From Clarkia xantiana subsp. parviflora (Eukaryota; Streptophyta; Magnoliopsida; Myrtales; Onagraceae), in contig JAPTYO010000007.1 in assembly GCA_036873135.1 (NCBI GenBank), positions 24,348,763 through 24,412,762 of the forward strand: a DNA stretch of 64,000 nucleotides. Direction: 5' to 3'. A model generated the notes under the pieces. The model was not told where the DNA came from. It saw nothing but the letters and a program-made list of their open reading frames with translations, and made no database searches. The translations under genes and the position numbers were made by a program. Position 1 is the first letter of the stretch. Every line of letters begins with the position of its first letter. Below are positions 46,508 through 58,127 of the stretch, in pieces.

Positions 46508-47914
46508 CGATCGATCTAGTAGATTCCTCCTTTGAATCTCTAACTGTCTTCTCGTATGAATAATATATATGATCAATCAACACACTTTTATTATAATTAA
46601 TAATTGACACACGTTTGAAAATCTATGCGTGAAAAATGTTTACAAAATCTAAGTCGTAATTCTCTTAGACTATGTCATGATAAGTTCATATCGTGTTTCA
46701 ACGGTCACTCTAAGAATGTCATGATACGAAGATGTATCAATTTAACTATGCACGAATACGACACAGAACGGAAAAAAAACTGCATAAACAAACTACTATA
46801 AAACTGATGTTACACATACCGGCAAAAGACAAAGTCATATAAATTATTTAATATATTTTACATATATAATTAATGAATATTTGATATATGTATATATATA
46901 ATGATATTTATTATTATTCATCATAATTATCGCTCAGTAGTGTGTCACCGAAATTAATTACGAGATAAAAAAAAAAATTAGCATAATTTTAGTACGACAT
47001 GAAAATAATTAACTCCTAACTCGTAATTTTTCGTAGCGTATTTGTATCGACTCATTGTATGGTTCTAAAATTGTCCGCTTTTCCCATATTTAAGTGCAAA
47101 CTTATATTTTTCTTTAATTTTTTAGTTTACGTAAAATATAGGATTAATAACCTAAAAAGGTCCCAAACATATATGTTATATTGGTAATCGTTGTCTCATA
47201 TTTAAAATTTTAATATTCGGTGTCTCAACTATTAGATTGGTTTATTTCCACTTTTTTCAACCGAGATTGGCGTTAAAATTGACGTTTTAAGCAATAAACA
47301 CATATTATTTTCCACATTTCCGAAGTATTAGATTTTCTTATTTATGGCTTAGACTTCTTTGATGCTTAAAAAACATATTTTTGTTCTGCCAACTTTAAGT
47401 GAAAAAAAAATAGAAATCAACCCATCTGCTAGTACGACATCTAATATCACTCTTATACATCTCAAACCAAAGAATTGGCAACATGACATATATATTTGAG
47501 ACTGTTTTAGGTACTTAACCATAAAATGTATCTTAGAAAGTAATTTTTTTTTTTCTGTTTATAATTTTTTTTTGGAAATCACATTTTTCTTAAGAGATAG
47601 AACATCAAGCCCATGAAACCCAAATATTTGGCGGTGGCGCGAGTCGTGATTGACGCAGTCATGCAACTAACGTCGTTAACAGTTACGTCCACTGATTTGA
47701 CGGCATCGATAGACCACAAAACACGGGCTCCATGTTGTCCTCTAGCGATTGCTAAATTCTGTGAACAGTAGTTATAAAGTTAAAGTTGATTAATATAATT
47801 TGGTTATAACAAACGATAAAGTGTTTTGTAAAATTGATAATAATTACAAAATTTAAAATAAAATTGCACATAACAAAATGTTTAGAGGGAAAACTGCCCA
47901 GTCTCTTCCCATGA
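46508..47914. other. Intergenic spacer (duplicon B, left part)
   Basis: Bases 46920-47914 are paralogous to bases 1-1390 of the window. Bases 46560-46690 match 55585-55715. No gene was found. Confidence 0.7.
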
Positions 47915-48145
47915 TGAAGGAAGTAACAACTTTCTAGATTAAACCTAAGTTCTTATCTTTATTAGTTTGTTATAATTATTAGAATAAAAATGTATAACTC
48001 ATTTTGAGTTAAGGCATAGAATTAGAAACAATCATTATTTAGATGATAGGTTACTTAGATTATATACCTATATATTGAACTTGTATTAATCATTGCAATT
48101 TGTCTCAGTAAGAATTACCTTAAAAGTTCTTATTGAGTTCCAACA
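47915..48145 (+). repeat. 5' LTR of the TRIM
   Basis: 231 bp with TG...CA ends, nearly identical to 48597-48824. Confidence 0.9.
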
Positions 48146-48596
48146 AGTGGTAGTAGAGCCGATGGTTCGGCTCGGAGAAGGCACGGTTTAGTGAACCCAA
48201 TGGATGAGCTAGTGATGCACAGAGACGCGTGTGTAGAGCATGCAGAGAATGAATCCATATATGACTTAGCAGATGCAAAGCAAGGTGTTGGATATCAAGG
48301 TATGACTCGGTGGCGTGGTGCAACCCTTTGATAGTTCAGGAGAAACCACATGGTCAGGATAATAAACACGACTTGCAGCGTGAGTCCGAGTGGGTGTTTG
48401 GTGCCTTAACTTGTGTACTAACGTTCCTATTAAAATTGAGATTTAGGGTGGAGAAGCGAGCAAATTGCCTAAGGAAGCGAACTCCGGTGAAACCCTACCT
48501 AGACACAAAGATGATACGACTCAACATACGAATCAATATTTGGAGGAGCCAAGTGGTTGATTAGTATGATCAAGGCGAGCTTGGTTTGAGAGAGGC

Positions 48597-48824
48597 TGAA
48601 GGAAGTAACATATTTCTAGATTAAACATAAGCTCTTATATTTATTAGTTTGTTATAATTGTTAGAATAAAAATGTATAACTCATCTTGAGTTAAGGCATA
48701 GGATTATAAACAATCATTTAGATGATAGGTTACTCATATTATATACCTCTATATTGAACTTGTATTAATCATTACAATTTATCTCGGTAAGAATTACCTT
48801 TATAGTTCTTATTGAGTTCCAACA
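48597..48824 (+). repeat. 3' LTR of the TRIM
   Basis: 228 bp, preceded by the purine-rich tract and followed by the target copy CATGA. Confidence 0.9.
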
Positions 48825-49605
48825 CATGATGGCTTCGTACCTAGGCGGTCCGAGTTTAGCCAAACCCTGCCCCACCCGCGAGACGAACCTCGTTTCCCAT
48901 CCCGCTCCGTTTAACTCACTAGGCGGGATCATTAAAAATTATATCCCAACAGGTTTCCTGACCTGCAAGATTTAGAGTATAATATTACAATTATTTTATT
49001 TGCATGAATCATATTTAAACACAAATTATGAAGTTTAAATCAAAAATACAATTTGAAATTTATATTCATATTCTTAATTACAAAAATCAGATTAGTTTTT
49101 ATTCATTTATTGTTTCTATTATGGTTGTTAACCCTTATAATTTTATAATATATATCGGGCGGGTTTCATGGGGCCCGTAACCTCAAACTCAAACCCGCAT
49201 TGGCACGCGAAAATGAATAAATCTCAATACCATACCCGCACTATACCTTGCAGGATGTGGGTCGCTGAGTAAAATCGAGACTAGAAACGCGGATTCGTGC
49301 GACCCCTTGCCTCATTAACACATACTGGGCGCTATTAGACGTGATTAGAATTACAAATATTAATTTTTTACCATTATCGAGCAGAAAGTGAAGAGATACA
49401 GTTTTCTACCAATAGAAACTCACCTCATTTTATTTACTGCTCATATCAATACGTCTTTTTAATATTTTTTATTTTATTATTTTGATTCTCTCCTATATTT
49501 AGTTGCAAATATAGAAATACTTAAATTTGTTATATTTGTGTAGACAATGTAATGAGGACATTACATAGATGTGTGGCATCACATGATCATATCCAAATGA
49601 ATATA
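48825..49605. other. Duplicon B, 3' flank of DEFL gene B
   Basis: Paralogous to 1391-1554 joined to 7133-8118. It includes the uninterrupted site (about 48981-48990) of the minus-strand Copia found in copy A. No gene was found. Confidence 0.75.
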
Positions 49606-50756
49606 TTAATTCCTCATATCACTGCAAAAACACGATGCTATCTGATATTTGCCTTTACTGCTTTTAGGAGGGCAAATCTTCTAACATTTGTTATCGTCCT
49701 AACAAATTGGTTCCCGTGGCCGCGCGTCTTTCGATGTAGGGTTCACCATCGATGATGACAACGTCGTTGGAGAACTCATCTCTACTACAAATGCACAAGA
49801 CACCCTCCAACCGGCCACAAACTCCTAGGGCAGTGCTCATAGTAGCAATCATCATCACTTTTGCACTCATCTTCACCTTGACTTGCATCTGCTTATATAG
49901 TAAGGATTAATCGTCAAATTGCTACATCAACTTTAGTGCAATTTGATTGACATATATTGTTTTTTCTAGCCGAACTTTTACTAATGTGCATTTTGTTCAC
50001 TTTGTCATTTTTTTTTATAATTATAGACAAAATATAATGTCTAAAATTACTAAAAACACCATAAAGTCCAACTATGATTTTAAAATAACCTTAATGTTTA
50101 TATAAAAGCAAATAAATATCTCTAATAAAATTTTAGAATAATGCATATTCTACCAAAAAAATCATGCATTAAATATACAACCCCTAATTTCAAAAGTTAA
50201 AATTAAATAAGTTCTATATTTTATAGAATTTTAAAATAATTTAATAAATTGTTCTTTGGTACTTTTAGATTACAATTTTTATTATAATTATATGTTTCTT
50301 AACATGTATTGTTTGAATATTTGATTTTACATATGTCATTATATCATTATTGTAAAAAAATTTGGTGTTTTGACATTTTTTTAAAATTATTTTCTTCCAG
50401 AATTAATAGAAATATGTACAGAGCTAACATTTTGCACAATATAACAATCTCATCTTGCAATTTGTACGAAAAGAGTTCATCTAATAAATTAGAAATTCAC
50501 AGAAAGTTGGGTTAACATACACGGAAAGTTTAATTAACAAATTACACTTTTTGTAAAAGTTCAGTCAGTTTATAATTAACTCATATATCGACGTTTTATT
50601 TGTGTCTCATTGCATTACACACAAAACACATGAATATTTATAATGCAAGTATTGATATGATGTGAAGAAATAGTAGAGAGGTGACTGACATGATAAGGAA
50701 GACACCAATATGAGGAAGATGAAGAACATCATGCAGACGGAAGAATTGGTTGTCAT
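49606..50756 (-). pseudogene. Defensin-like gene B
   Basis: The gene has the same two-exon plan as gene C. Exon 1 is 50756-50690, with a signal peptide that begins MTTNSSVCMMFFIFLILVSS and is followed by LS; the donor is GTCAGT. Exon 2 starts at 49888 after an acceptor ending AAGCAG. Module 1 opens well (DECKSDDDCYYEHC), but a 2-bp loss after WPV shifts the frame, and a TAG at 49785-49787 ends it. The lost C-I-C box is still readable in another frame (GVLCICSRDEF). Module 2 has two in-frame TAG codons and a cysteine changed to tyrosine. The promoter and splice sites look intact, so a transcript may still be made, but no full peptide can be. Confidence 0.87.
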
Positions 50757-50836
50757 GTCTCCATCTTAAATTTCCTTGAAAATAGCGTTAGAACTTGAGT
50801 TTGGTGATGGTGCTTTGTCGAATTCAAGACGATTCA

Positions 50837-50842
50837 TATATA
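50837..50842 (-). promoter_or_regulatory. TATA box of DEFL pseudogene B
   Basis: ACTATATATGAATCG on the minus strand, about 80 bp before the exon 1 ATG, homologous to the boxes of C and D. Confidence 0.7.
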
Positions 50843-51029
50843 GTAAAGGGAGAACAATAATTCAACAATTACTAAGAATTTCTTACATTTTTTTTTTTTG
50901 CCAATAAAATATTTCTTACGTAATTTGATTACTGATAGTTCCGTTCTAGTGATTAAGAGCACTTAGAATCCACAATGGTTTTACTTAAATTGTATTCTTT
51001 AAAGTTGACACGTAGGCATTTATGTAAGG

Positions 51030-51395
51030 GCTAAGAACACAATAGGGGCCTGAATGTTTGCCCATGTTGCCAAAATGGGTCTGAATTGAAAAAACGTATT
51101 ATTAATGGCCTAAATTTTGAGTTTTGTGTATAAGTGAGGTCTCCGTCTATTTTTTCTGTTAAAAGTGACGGAAAGTGGTCACATGCTTGGCATGTGACCG
51201 AAAATAATTTGAAAACCCGAAAATGCCCTTTGACCAAAGTGTGTCCCTCACATGTTTGACCTAAAAAGACGAAAATACCATTTAAGCCACCACAGCTCCG
51301 ACGACCACCACCACCCGGCTCCGGCGACCACCACCCATTTCCGGCGACCACCACCCCCTCCGGCGACCCTAAAAAGCTCTGATCGGAGCCAAGTT
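51030..51395. mobile_element. Truncated Mutator-like MITE fragment
   Basis: A relative of the element at 10461-11192, with shared phrases GGTCACATGCTTGGCATGTG and CCGGCGACCACCACC. Only the left side is present; the right terminal repeat is replaced by the R37-type repeat. Confidence 0.75.
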
Positions 51396-51399
51396 TCTT

Positions 51400-51772
51400 A
51401 TATATAAGAAACATTGGACTCAAACCCGGTTTTGAGCGGTCTGACCCTGGTTTAGTAGGAAAACGTAAACCGGGATTGGATTTGAGCAAGATCGGCAGCG
51501 GGAAGTCTCGCAGATAGTGTAAAACACGTAGGGGTACGCGCGTCGAGGGGCGACAATTCGGACAACACCAGATTGTGGGGACAATCCGGTGTGGTCCGGA
51601 TTGTCTTGGTAATCCGGACGAGTCTCGGTCCGAACGTGCGTGTTGTGCGTTCGGACCGTTCTAACTTGCGGGTAAGCGTTCGTGAACCGTTTAGTGGGTC
51701 TGACGTGTCAACGAGGTACGAATGTAAAACGAACCCGAATCGGGCGCATATCCATCATATATCAAGTCCGAC
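51400..51772. repeat. Second copy of the R37 dispersed repeat
   Basis: Similar to 37395-37770 in the same orientation. It cuts into the SINE-like flank of gene B, whose second part resumes at about 51775. Confidence 0.7.
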
Positions 51773-51954
51773 CTGGCTCACATACCACGTCAGACATATG
51801 AGGAGACGAGTAAAACTGAGGTTAGCATGTCAACATCTTAATTATACTTAGCTTCTGTGGAGAGGCTATGTTGACAAGGACAATGCATGCTCTAGCTGTT
51901 CAATAAGTCTGATTAGAAAAAACCTGACCATGAACCAGAGAGTTTGAACATTAC

Positions 51955-52483
51955 GGGCACGTTTGATTACCGGTATTGCGATATCCTAATACACGTATTA
52001 GCTAATACCGCGTTTGTGTCCACTTGGTATTGGTATTAGCTAATACTCAATTATAGGAGGAATTTGGTATTAGCTTATACCGACTAAAAATGATGTACTA
52101 ATTAATACCAAACCTAAAATTACTTATTTACCCCTAACCTTATTTAATATACAACAACTACACCAACTTCGGCTCATAACATCGGCCACCGGCGACCCCC
52201 GGCCGGACTCCCGCGACCTCCGGCCGGACTCCGGCCACCCCCGGCCGGATTCCGGCGACCCCCGGCCGGCCTTCAATTATAATAATAATTAAAAAAATGT
52301 ATATATCTATTTAGGGGTATTTAGGTCTTTTAGACATTGTATTAGGATATCCTAATACAAAGTTCATTCAAACATTGTATTAGGATATCCTAATACATGA
52401 CACAATCAAACATTGTATTAGCTAAGCATGTATTAGTTAATACGTGTATTTGGATATCGCAATATCGGCAATCAAACGTGCCC
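51955..52483. mobile_element. MITE with 3-bp target duplication (PIF/Harbinger-like)
   Basis: Inverted ends GGGCACGTTTGATTACCGG and CGGCAATCAAACGTGCCC. The flanks TAC are identical (51952-51954 and 52484-52486). The empty site GAACATTACG is seen beside gene C (45479-45488). A 3-bp duplication and G-rich ends fit the PIF/Harbinger group, although TAC is not the usual TWA. It is 529 bp, with a GC-rich core of repeated CCCCGGCCGGA (52190-52275) and no coding sequence. Confidence 0.85.
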
Positions 52484-52828
52484 TACGTAACGAAGTTTAG
52501 AATCATCATTACAACTGACTCATTCATCTCTTTAAAAAAAACATCCAGTTATGGTTAGGGTTAAGGTTGCAATTAATGTCTTCTAAAAAAACAGAATAAA
52601 TAGTTAAGCACGTTAATGATGTGGCGAGATGAAGACTTGCATTCCTTTCCAACTTCTAAATTCCCATACGGTGTATATATAGCAGCCGTCTAAACTAGCT
52701 ATAGATAAAGGCTAGCAACAGCTTACCATCTTTCCTTTACAAGATATTCTATACTCGATCGATCCAGTATATTCATCCTTTGTAATTAACTGTCTTCTCG
52801 TTTGAAATATATATATATATATATATAT
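52484..52828. other. Intergenic spacer between genes B and D
   Basis: Homologous to 45480-45737 and 46508-46566 beside gene C and to 62395-62660 beside gene D (shared CACGTTAATGATGTGGC(G/A)AGAT and TTCCTTTCCAAC). No gene was found. The conservation is as strong as in the gene flanks. Confidence 0.65.
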
Positions 52829-53468
52829 CAGGACGAAGCCAGAAAGTTTTTTCAGAGGGGGCAAAAATTAAATTAGAGGTAAACACTTAGAGTAAAAATT
52901 ATGGCGTAAATGTAAAATTTTAAAAGACGAAATTGAAAAAATTTACAATTTTTAAGGTAAAAATAAAATATCAACAAAAATTAAGAGGGCAATTGACCCA
53001 TATTCTTACGTAGCTCCGTCCCTCTCAGTAAATAAAGACGAAATAAAGACGAAGCCATAAATTTTTTTTGGGACAAAATTACGATCAATTTTCTAAACAA
53101 AAAATTTGCTTTATAAATTCGGACAGTGATATGCTAATATGCTTACGAAGGTGAAATGTTACTAAAATAACTATATTTTTCTTAAAAAAAAAACTTTAAC
53201 TCTAGGTAATAATGATAAAATTATATCCTAATTTAATATAATCGTACATAATCTTGATCTACCTTATATTTTTTTTTATCATGTGCACTATATTTATAGC
53301 TAGTAATAAATGATTAATATAAATTCATTTTTTTCAAGGAAAATAGAAATAAAATTAGTTTAAAAAACATAGTAAACTTATTTTTATTATAGAAAAATAA
53401 TAAAGTAAACCAACTATATATTTGATTTTAATTTACGATTATATTTATATGAAACCTAAGATTTTAAC

Positions 53469-54154
53469 TAGGGTTGGCGATGGTGAGGGTATGGTGCGAA
53501 TAACACTAATACCATAACCATACCATATTTTTTTCACTCATACCATAACCATAACCATAACCACTGCGGTTATGATTCTTCATACCATCACCATAACCAT
53601 AACCATGGTTTTTAACCACGATTAAACCATTTAACCACAATCATTCAAAATAATACAACATCATTGTTTCATACAAGAAAAGTAAACATACATTCATTGT
53701 TTCATACACGAAATCCAAATTAAACATAACTTCATTGTTTCACTTAATTAAACAAACACATATTCAATCGCCTATCACTTGCGATCTTCAATTCTCATTC
53801 ACCATCACTTCCAATCGTGGTTACTTAATAATAAGAAATATAGACAAAAAAATGGTGGGTGGGAAAGGGACGGAATAAGAATTATAATATTTGATTAATA
53901 ATTGAAGTATAATAATAATAATGTATATATATAATTATATAAGTATTAGTAATATATGTATTAATATTATATATATAGAGGTGATGGTTATAACCACGGT
54001 TATGGACTGAATATCATAACCATAACCATAACCATTGCGGTTACAAGATTCATCACCATAACCGCCCCTCACCATAATGGTGCGGTTAACCATTGCGGTA
54101 AATGGTGCGAATAACCATGGTTATTTAATTTTCACCGCACCATTGCCGGCCCTA
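53469..54154. mobile_element. hAT MITE with TSD ATTTTAAC
   Basis: The ends are TAGGGTTGGCGATGG and CCATTGCCGGCCCTA, inverted with one mismatch. The 8-bp duplication ATTTTAAC is identical on both sides (53461-53468 and 54155-54162). The interior is rich in CATAACCATAACC repeats near both ends. No gene was found. Confidence 0.9.
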
Positions 54155-54457
54155 ATTTTAACTTTAGGACGCAGTTAATTAATTTCAAAATGAACAAAAT
54201 AAAAAATTATTTAAATTAGGTAGCGAAATATCTTATATTTCTAGCTATATATCTCTATATAGTCATACCGTATATATTATATAGTAACTTAAACAGTAGA
54301 GTAATAAGTAATTGTCAGAATCTTTACCAAAAAAGTACTTGTCAGAATACTCAACCTAATGTCTAATCTGAAGGACACTTTTTGATTTAATATAATCATT
54401 TTATATATAATTCACTATCTTCATCTTTTTCCTATTTCTTCTCCACACTACTTATAC

Positions 54458-55343
54458 CAGTGTTATCAGAACCGGACCGGACGTTGAACCGGAGAAGGGT
54501 CCGGTTTCCGGTTCGTCCGGTCGGATCCTGTTCGAACCGGGTTCGTCCGGTCGGATCCGGTTCGAACCGGGTCCGACCGATTATCCATAAAAATCAATTA
54601 AATCCAAAAGCTTCTTCGCAGACCACCTTACCCTTTACCCTTCTCTACTCGCCCTCTCAAATCTCCATTCTCTCACTTCACTCTCTCCCAAATCTTACTC
54701 ACCCACTCACTCTCACGTTTACTTCACTGTCTTCATTTTTCATTCATTCCACTTCCTCTCTTATGTTTCAATTTCTTCCTTTCCCTTTCCTCACATTCAT
54801 TCTTACCCTGCTGCCCCCAGACGTTGGTGGCGCCGATCTCCGGCACTGCTTCATCTCCTATCAGGCTCCCGTAATCTTCCCTGCTAGTTGAATCTCTTAG
54901 TTCTTGTTGGTTTGATTTCTTTGAAAGGGGAATGGAGCTAGCTAGCTGTATATAGAAGTGGAGGAGACATTAACGAGGGATTTGGCTGAGAAGCGGAAGT
55001 GCAATTTAGGAATCCATCGTCCTGCAACTCCCAATCGGAGCTGGATTTCTTGATTTAGATGGAACTCTTTTGTGGGTAATTCTGAATTGGAACCATGGAT
55101 CTGCCTGCTTGATTCTGGATACTAGCGAAGCTGGTTAGGGTTTTTAATTTTCTCATCTACATAGCAAACCGGTGGACCGGAAAACCGGCCGGTTCGTCAA
55201 AAACTGGCCGGTTCTGTAAAAACCGGATGATTGAACCGGATTCACTTACATCCTCCGGAATTGTATAAACCGGACCGTTGGAGGCACCGATTCCGGTTCG
55301 AACCCGGTCGAACCGCCGGTCCGATCCGGTTCTGATAACACTG
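54458..55343. mobile_element. hAT-type non-autonomous element (CAGTGTTATCAGAACCGG ends)
   Basis: The inverted ends are CAGTGTTATCAGAACCGGA and TCCGGTTCTGATAACACTG (allowing one mismatch), with further inverted GGTTCGAACCGG motifs inside. The flanks CTACTTAT(AC) and CTACTTAC suggest an imperfect 8-bp duplication. A Ser/Thr/Leu-rich open frame (54460-54891) starts in the repeat end and shows no domain. Bases 54800-54900 (GACGTTGGTGGCGCCGATC) could be a captured host piece. Confidence 0.75.
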
Positions 55344-55585
55344 CTACTTACTAGCTCTCTCTGCAACTCATTATTTTTCGTGCAACTTCGTCTTCTCATT
55401 TTATTCTCATTCTTAAAGATGAAATCATGAATCTAGCTTCAGATGCAAGGGCAAATAAAGAACCAAACAAATTTTTAATAATTTTCAGAGGGGGCAAGAT
55501 GAAAAAACCCAAATTTTTCTCTTACAATTCACCAAGTTCAGTAGGGGCAATTGCCCCCACTGGTCCTTAGCTGCCTTCGTCCCTG

Positions 55586-55919
55586 TATATATGATCAATC
55601 AACACTTTATAATTAATGCCACATAAAACACGTTTACAAAATCTATCCGTGATATCATTTTACAAACTCTAACCAGCAATTCGTGCCATGTCATGATATA
55701 TAAGCAGTAACGTATCCAGAACTCGGGGCCAGTGGAGTTTATAATAGGTTTTTTATACGATCAGAAAAAATTAATCGGCTTAAATATTATTTCAGTTTGG
55801 GTAAAAAAAAATTCTTACGGAACTGTAAAAGTAGAATAATACACACATAATAATGAATTAAAAAAATATCAATTCAATAAAAATTTTAAAAAAAAATTGT
55901 TTCTTACAAAAGTGTAAGA
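55586..55919. other. Intergenic spacer
   Basis: Bases 55586-55715 are homologous to 46566-46690. The remainder is AT-rich. No gene was found. Confidence 0.6.
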
Positions 55920-56330
55920 AAGACTGATCAATGACGCATGAGAGGCTATACATATAGAAACAGATGCTCTGATTGTCCAACAACTTATTTCGGATACTGT
56001 GGATATTAATTTGAAATATATGCCTATTATTTTGGATTGCAGGGATCTTTTGTTTCGGTTCAGAAAATACAAGCTCAGACATGTCTACAGGGAAGCCAAC
56101 TGTGTTGCGGATGCTATGGTTAGAATATGAGTTCTACAACAACTTCGTCTTGTTATTCACTGTGTTCCTCCTAGAGAGGCTAGACCTTTTACGTTTAAGG
56201 ACATGATTGGGTTCTACGAACCTTGTTTGATTAGAAGAGAATTTCCTTAAGTTTGTACTATTGTAGTCGTCTTCGGATAGACTGCTTTTGTTTCTTATAT
56301 ATTCATTTTCGAAAGAAAAAAAAATGAAGC
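55920..56330 (+). pseudogene. LINE 3' end with RNase H relic
   Basis: Plus-strand translation gives AIHIETDALIVQQLISD, then LDCRDLLFRFRKYKLRHVYREANCVADAM. This is the typical C-terminal part of the RNase H domain carried by plant L1-type LINEs (D in ETDAL, the HVYREAN box). Stops occur before and after it. The region ends in an A-rich stretch after CATTTTCGAAAG. The 5' part is absent, as is usual for 5'-truncated LINE copies. No reliable target duplication was found. Confidence 0.7.
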
Positions 56331-57081
56331 ATGAGAAGAAAGGACTAAGAAGGAGAAATAAAAATAAAAATAAATAAGAAAAAAAGTAGATACCACGCTA
56401 GCAAACTTGTAAATACTAGTTCAAAGATCAGGACCGACTAAAAAAACTAGTAAATACTAGTAGAAAATAGAAAAAAAAAAACAATTAAAACATGGTAGAG
56501 AAAATATAAAAACCTAATTTAATTGTTAAAAATGATTTTAGATAAAAAAAATATATTTAAAACCACTTTAATTATTAAAAAGTCTAGAAACTGATAATCG
56601 AGAATTTGTTTTTGAAGAAATGAAGTAGAAACCACGTTAGAGCATCCACAATGGTTTTACAAAACATGGTAGAAATAAATATAAAAAAATATAGTGTAAT
56701 TGTTAAGAACAACGACATAGGAAAAAATTAGTTTATTTGTTAAAAGTGTAGAAACTAAGAATAAAACATAGGATAAAATTGTGAAAAATTTAGTTTAAAA
56801 TTTAATATAGTTTAACTGTTAAAAAATTTAAAATTTAAAACTTAAAAGCGTATAAGTGGGAATATAAACTTGAATTGAATGAGATAGTTAACTTGTACGC
56901 ACAAAATCAAATAAGCTACTTTTTTTTTTTTTTTTTTGCCAGAAATAAGCTACTTTGCTGCACAAAATTATATACATCCCGATTATTAATTACTAGTTTT
57001 TCTCCATAGTTGGGAAGAAGAAGAATGTGGTATAATTGACATCTTACAATGTGACGTCACGTGTGAGGCATGTGGTCCAAA
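56331..57081. other. AT-rich region without a recognised feature
   Basis: It is purine-biased and full of stops. The phrase TCCACAATGGTTTTAC at 56645 also occurs at 50970, beside gene B, so a small dispersed repeat may be present. Confidence 0.5.
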
Positions 57082-57090
57082 TATATATTT

Positions 57091-57698
57091 GGGTTAAAGG
57101 TACTTTTGATACCATATGTTTGACCGAATGTGGCTTTTAGTACTGTATGTTTAGTTTTGTATACTTTTGGTACCAAACGTTTGAAAAAATGTGGTTTTTG
57201 GTACATCCGTTAGTTGGCCGTTAGTTTTGGCCGTTAAATGACATGTGCAAATCACGTGATCGACTCTAAACTTTTAATTTTGTTCATTTTAGTCCCTCAA
57301 ATATATTCCTAACTTTTATTTTGTTTAACTTAGTCATAACACTTCAAAATCGGACCCAATTAAACCAATCGAATTCAATTGACATAGCCTCTTTTGGGTC
57401 AAATTTACCCAATTGGAGATAGGTCCCAATTGAGTTCGATTTTGAAGCATTAGGACTAAATTAAACAAAATAAAAGTTATGAATATATTTGAGGAACTAA
57501 ATTGAACAAAATTAAAAGTTTATAGTCGATCACGTGACTTGCACATGTCATTTAACGGCCAAAACTAACGGTCAACCAACGGATGTACCAAAAGCCACAT
57601 TTTTTCAAACGTTTGGTACCAAAAGTATACAAAACTAAACATCCAGTACTAAAAGCCACATTCGGTCAAACATATGGTATCAAAAGTACCTTTAACCC
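57091..57698. mobile_element. Palindromic Mutator-type MITE
   Basis: Almost the whole 608 bp is one inverted repeat: GGGTTAAAGGTACTTTTGAT at the left and its complement at the right, with arms of roughly 290 bp. The 9-bp duplication TATATATTT is identical (57082-57090 and 57699-57707). A transcript would fold into one long hairpin. Confidence 0.92.
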
Positions 57699-57707
57699 TA
57701 TATATTT

Positions 57708-58127
57708 GGATAAAAAGGGAATGAAAATTATAGGTGTCAATTTAGGTTCAAACAGGTCACGTAAATTTTAACGAGAAAAACGGATGAAAACGTGAAATTG
57801 ACCAAATTGATATTTGAAGCACCTATTATCAACATTTTAAATATGAGACACATATAGAAACATGAGCTAAACTTGGAGACATGTATCAATCATTCTACTA
57901 GTGTTGCCCTCTTGTTGGGTTCATATGACTTGCGCTAACTCGATACAAATGGAGATTAGTTTAGGTATAGAGAGTTTTTTAATATTTATCACTAGGCAGC
58001 ACTACTAGACGTAAAGTAATTATAATTACAAAATATTTAGTCATTATCAAACGGAGGAAATTGTGCAGTTTCTATTACTAATAATTCAACTCGTTCTCGT
58101 TAGTGTTGACATCAGTATCTCTGTTCA
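57708..58127. other. 3' flank of DEFL gene D
   Basis: Bases 57990-58127 are homologous to 7850-7980 and 49320-49440. No gene was found. Confidence 0.65.

Larger units (their letters stand above)
47915..48824 (+). mobile_element. TRIM (miniature LTR retrotransposon)
   Basis: Direct repeats of 231 bp (47915-48145) and 228 bp (48597-48824) begin TGAAGGAAGTAAC and end GTTCCAACA. The 5-bp duplication CATGA is identical on both sides (47910-47914 and 48825-48829). After the first LTR comes AGTGGTAGTAGAGCC, close to the tRNA-Met primer site TGGTATCAGAGC. A purine-rich tract, TTTGAGAGAGGC, precedes the second LTR. The interior of 451 bp has no Copia or Gypsy protein, so it is non-autonomous. The paralogous site at 1391-1397 lacks it, which proves the insertion. 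Confidence 0.92.
52829..55585. mobile_element. hAT-type element with two nested hAT MITEs
   Basis: The left end is CAGGACGAAGCCAG and the right end, reversed, is CAGGGACGAAGGCAG. Both are flanked by TATATAT. The empty site is visible near gene C (46557-46572, ATATATATGATCAATC). The interior has no transposase. Near 52990-53050 it also contains internal copies of the end motif, as CTCCGTCCCTCTCAG and GACGAAGCCATAAA, which suggests an older nested or duplicated copy. Confidence 0.7.

Noticed and set aside
54460..54891. Plus-strand open frame of 143 codons
   Set aside because: It starts inside the terminal repeat of a hAT element and consists of repeat-derived GSCSNRVRPVGS text and hydrophobic low-complexity residues. 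It is not conserved elsewhere.
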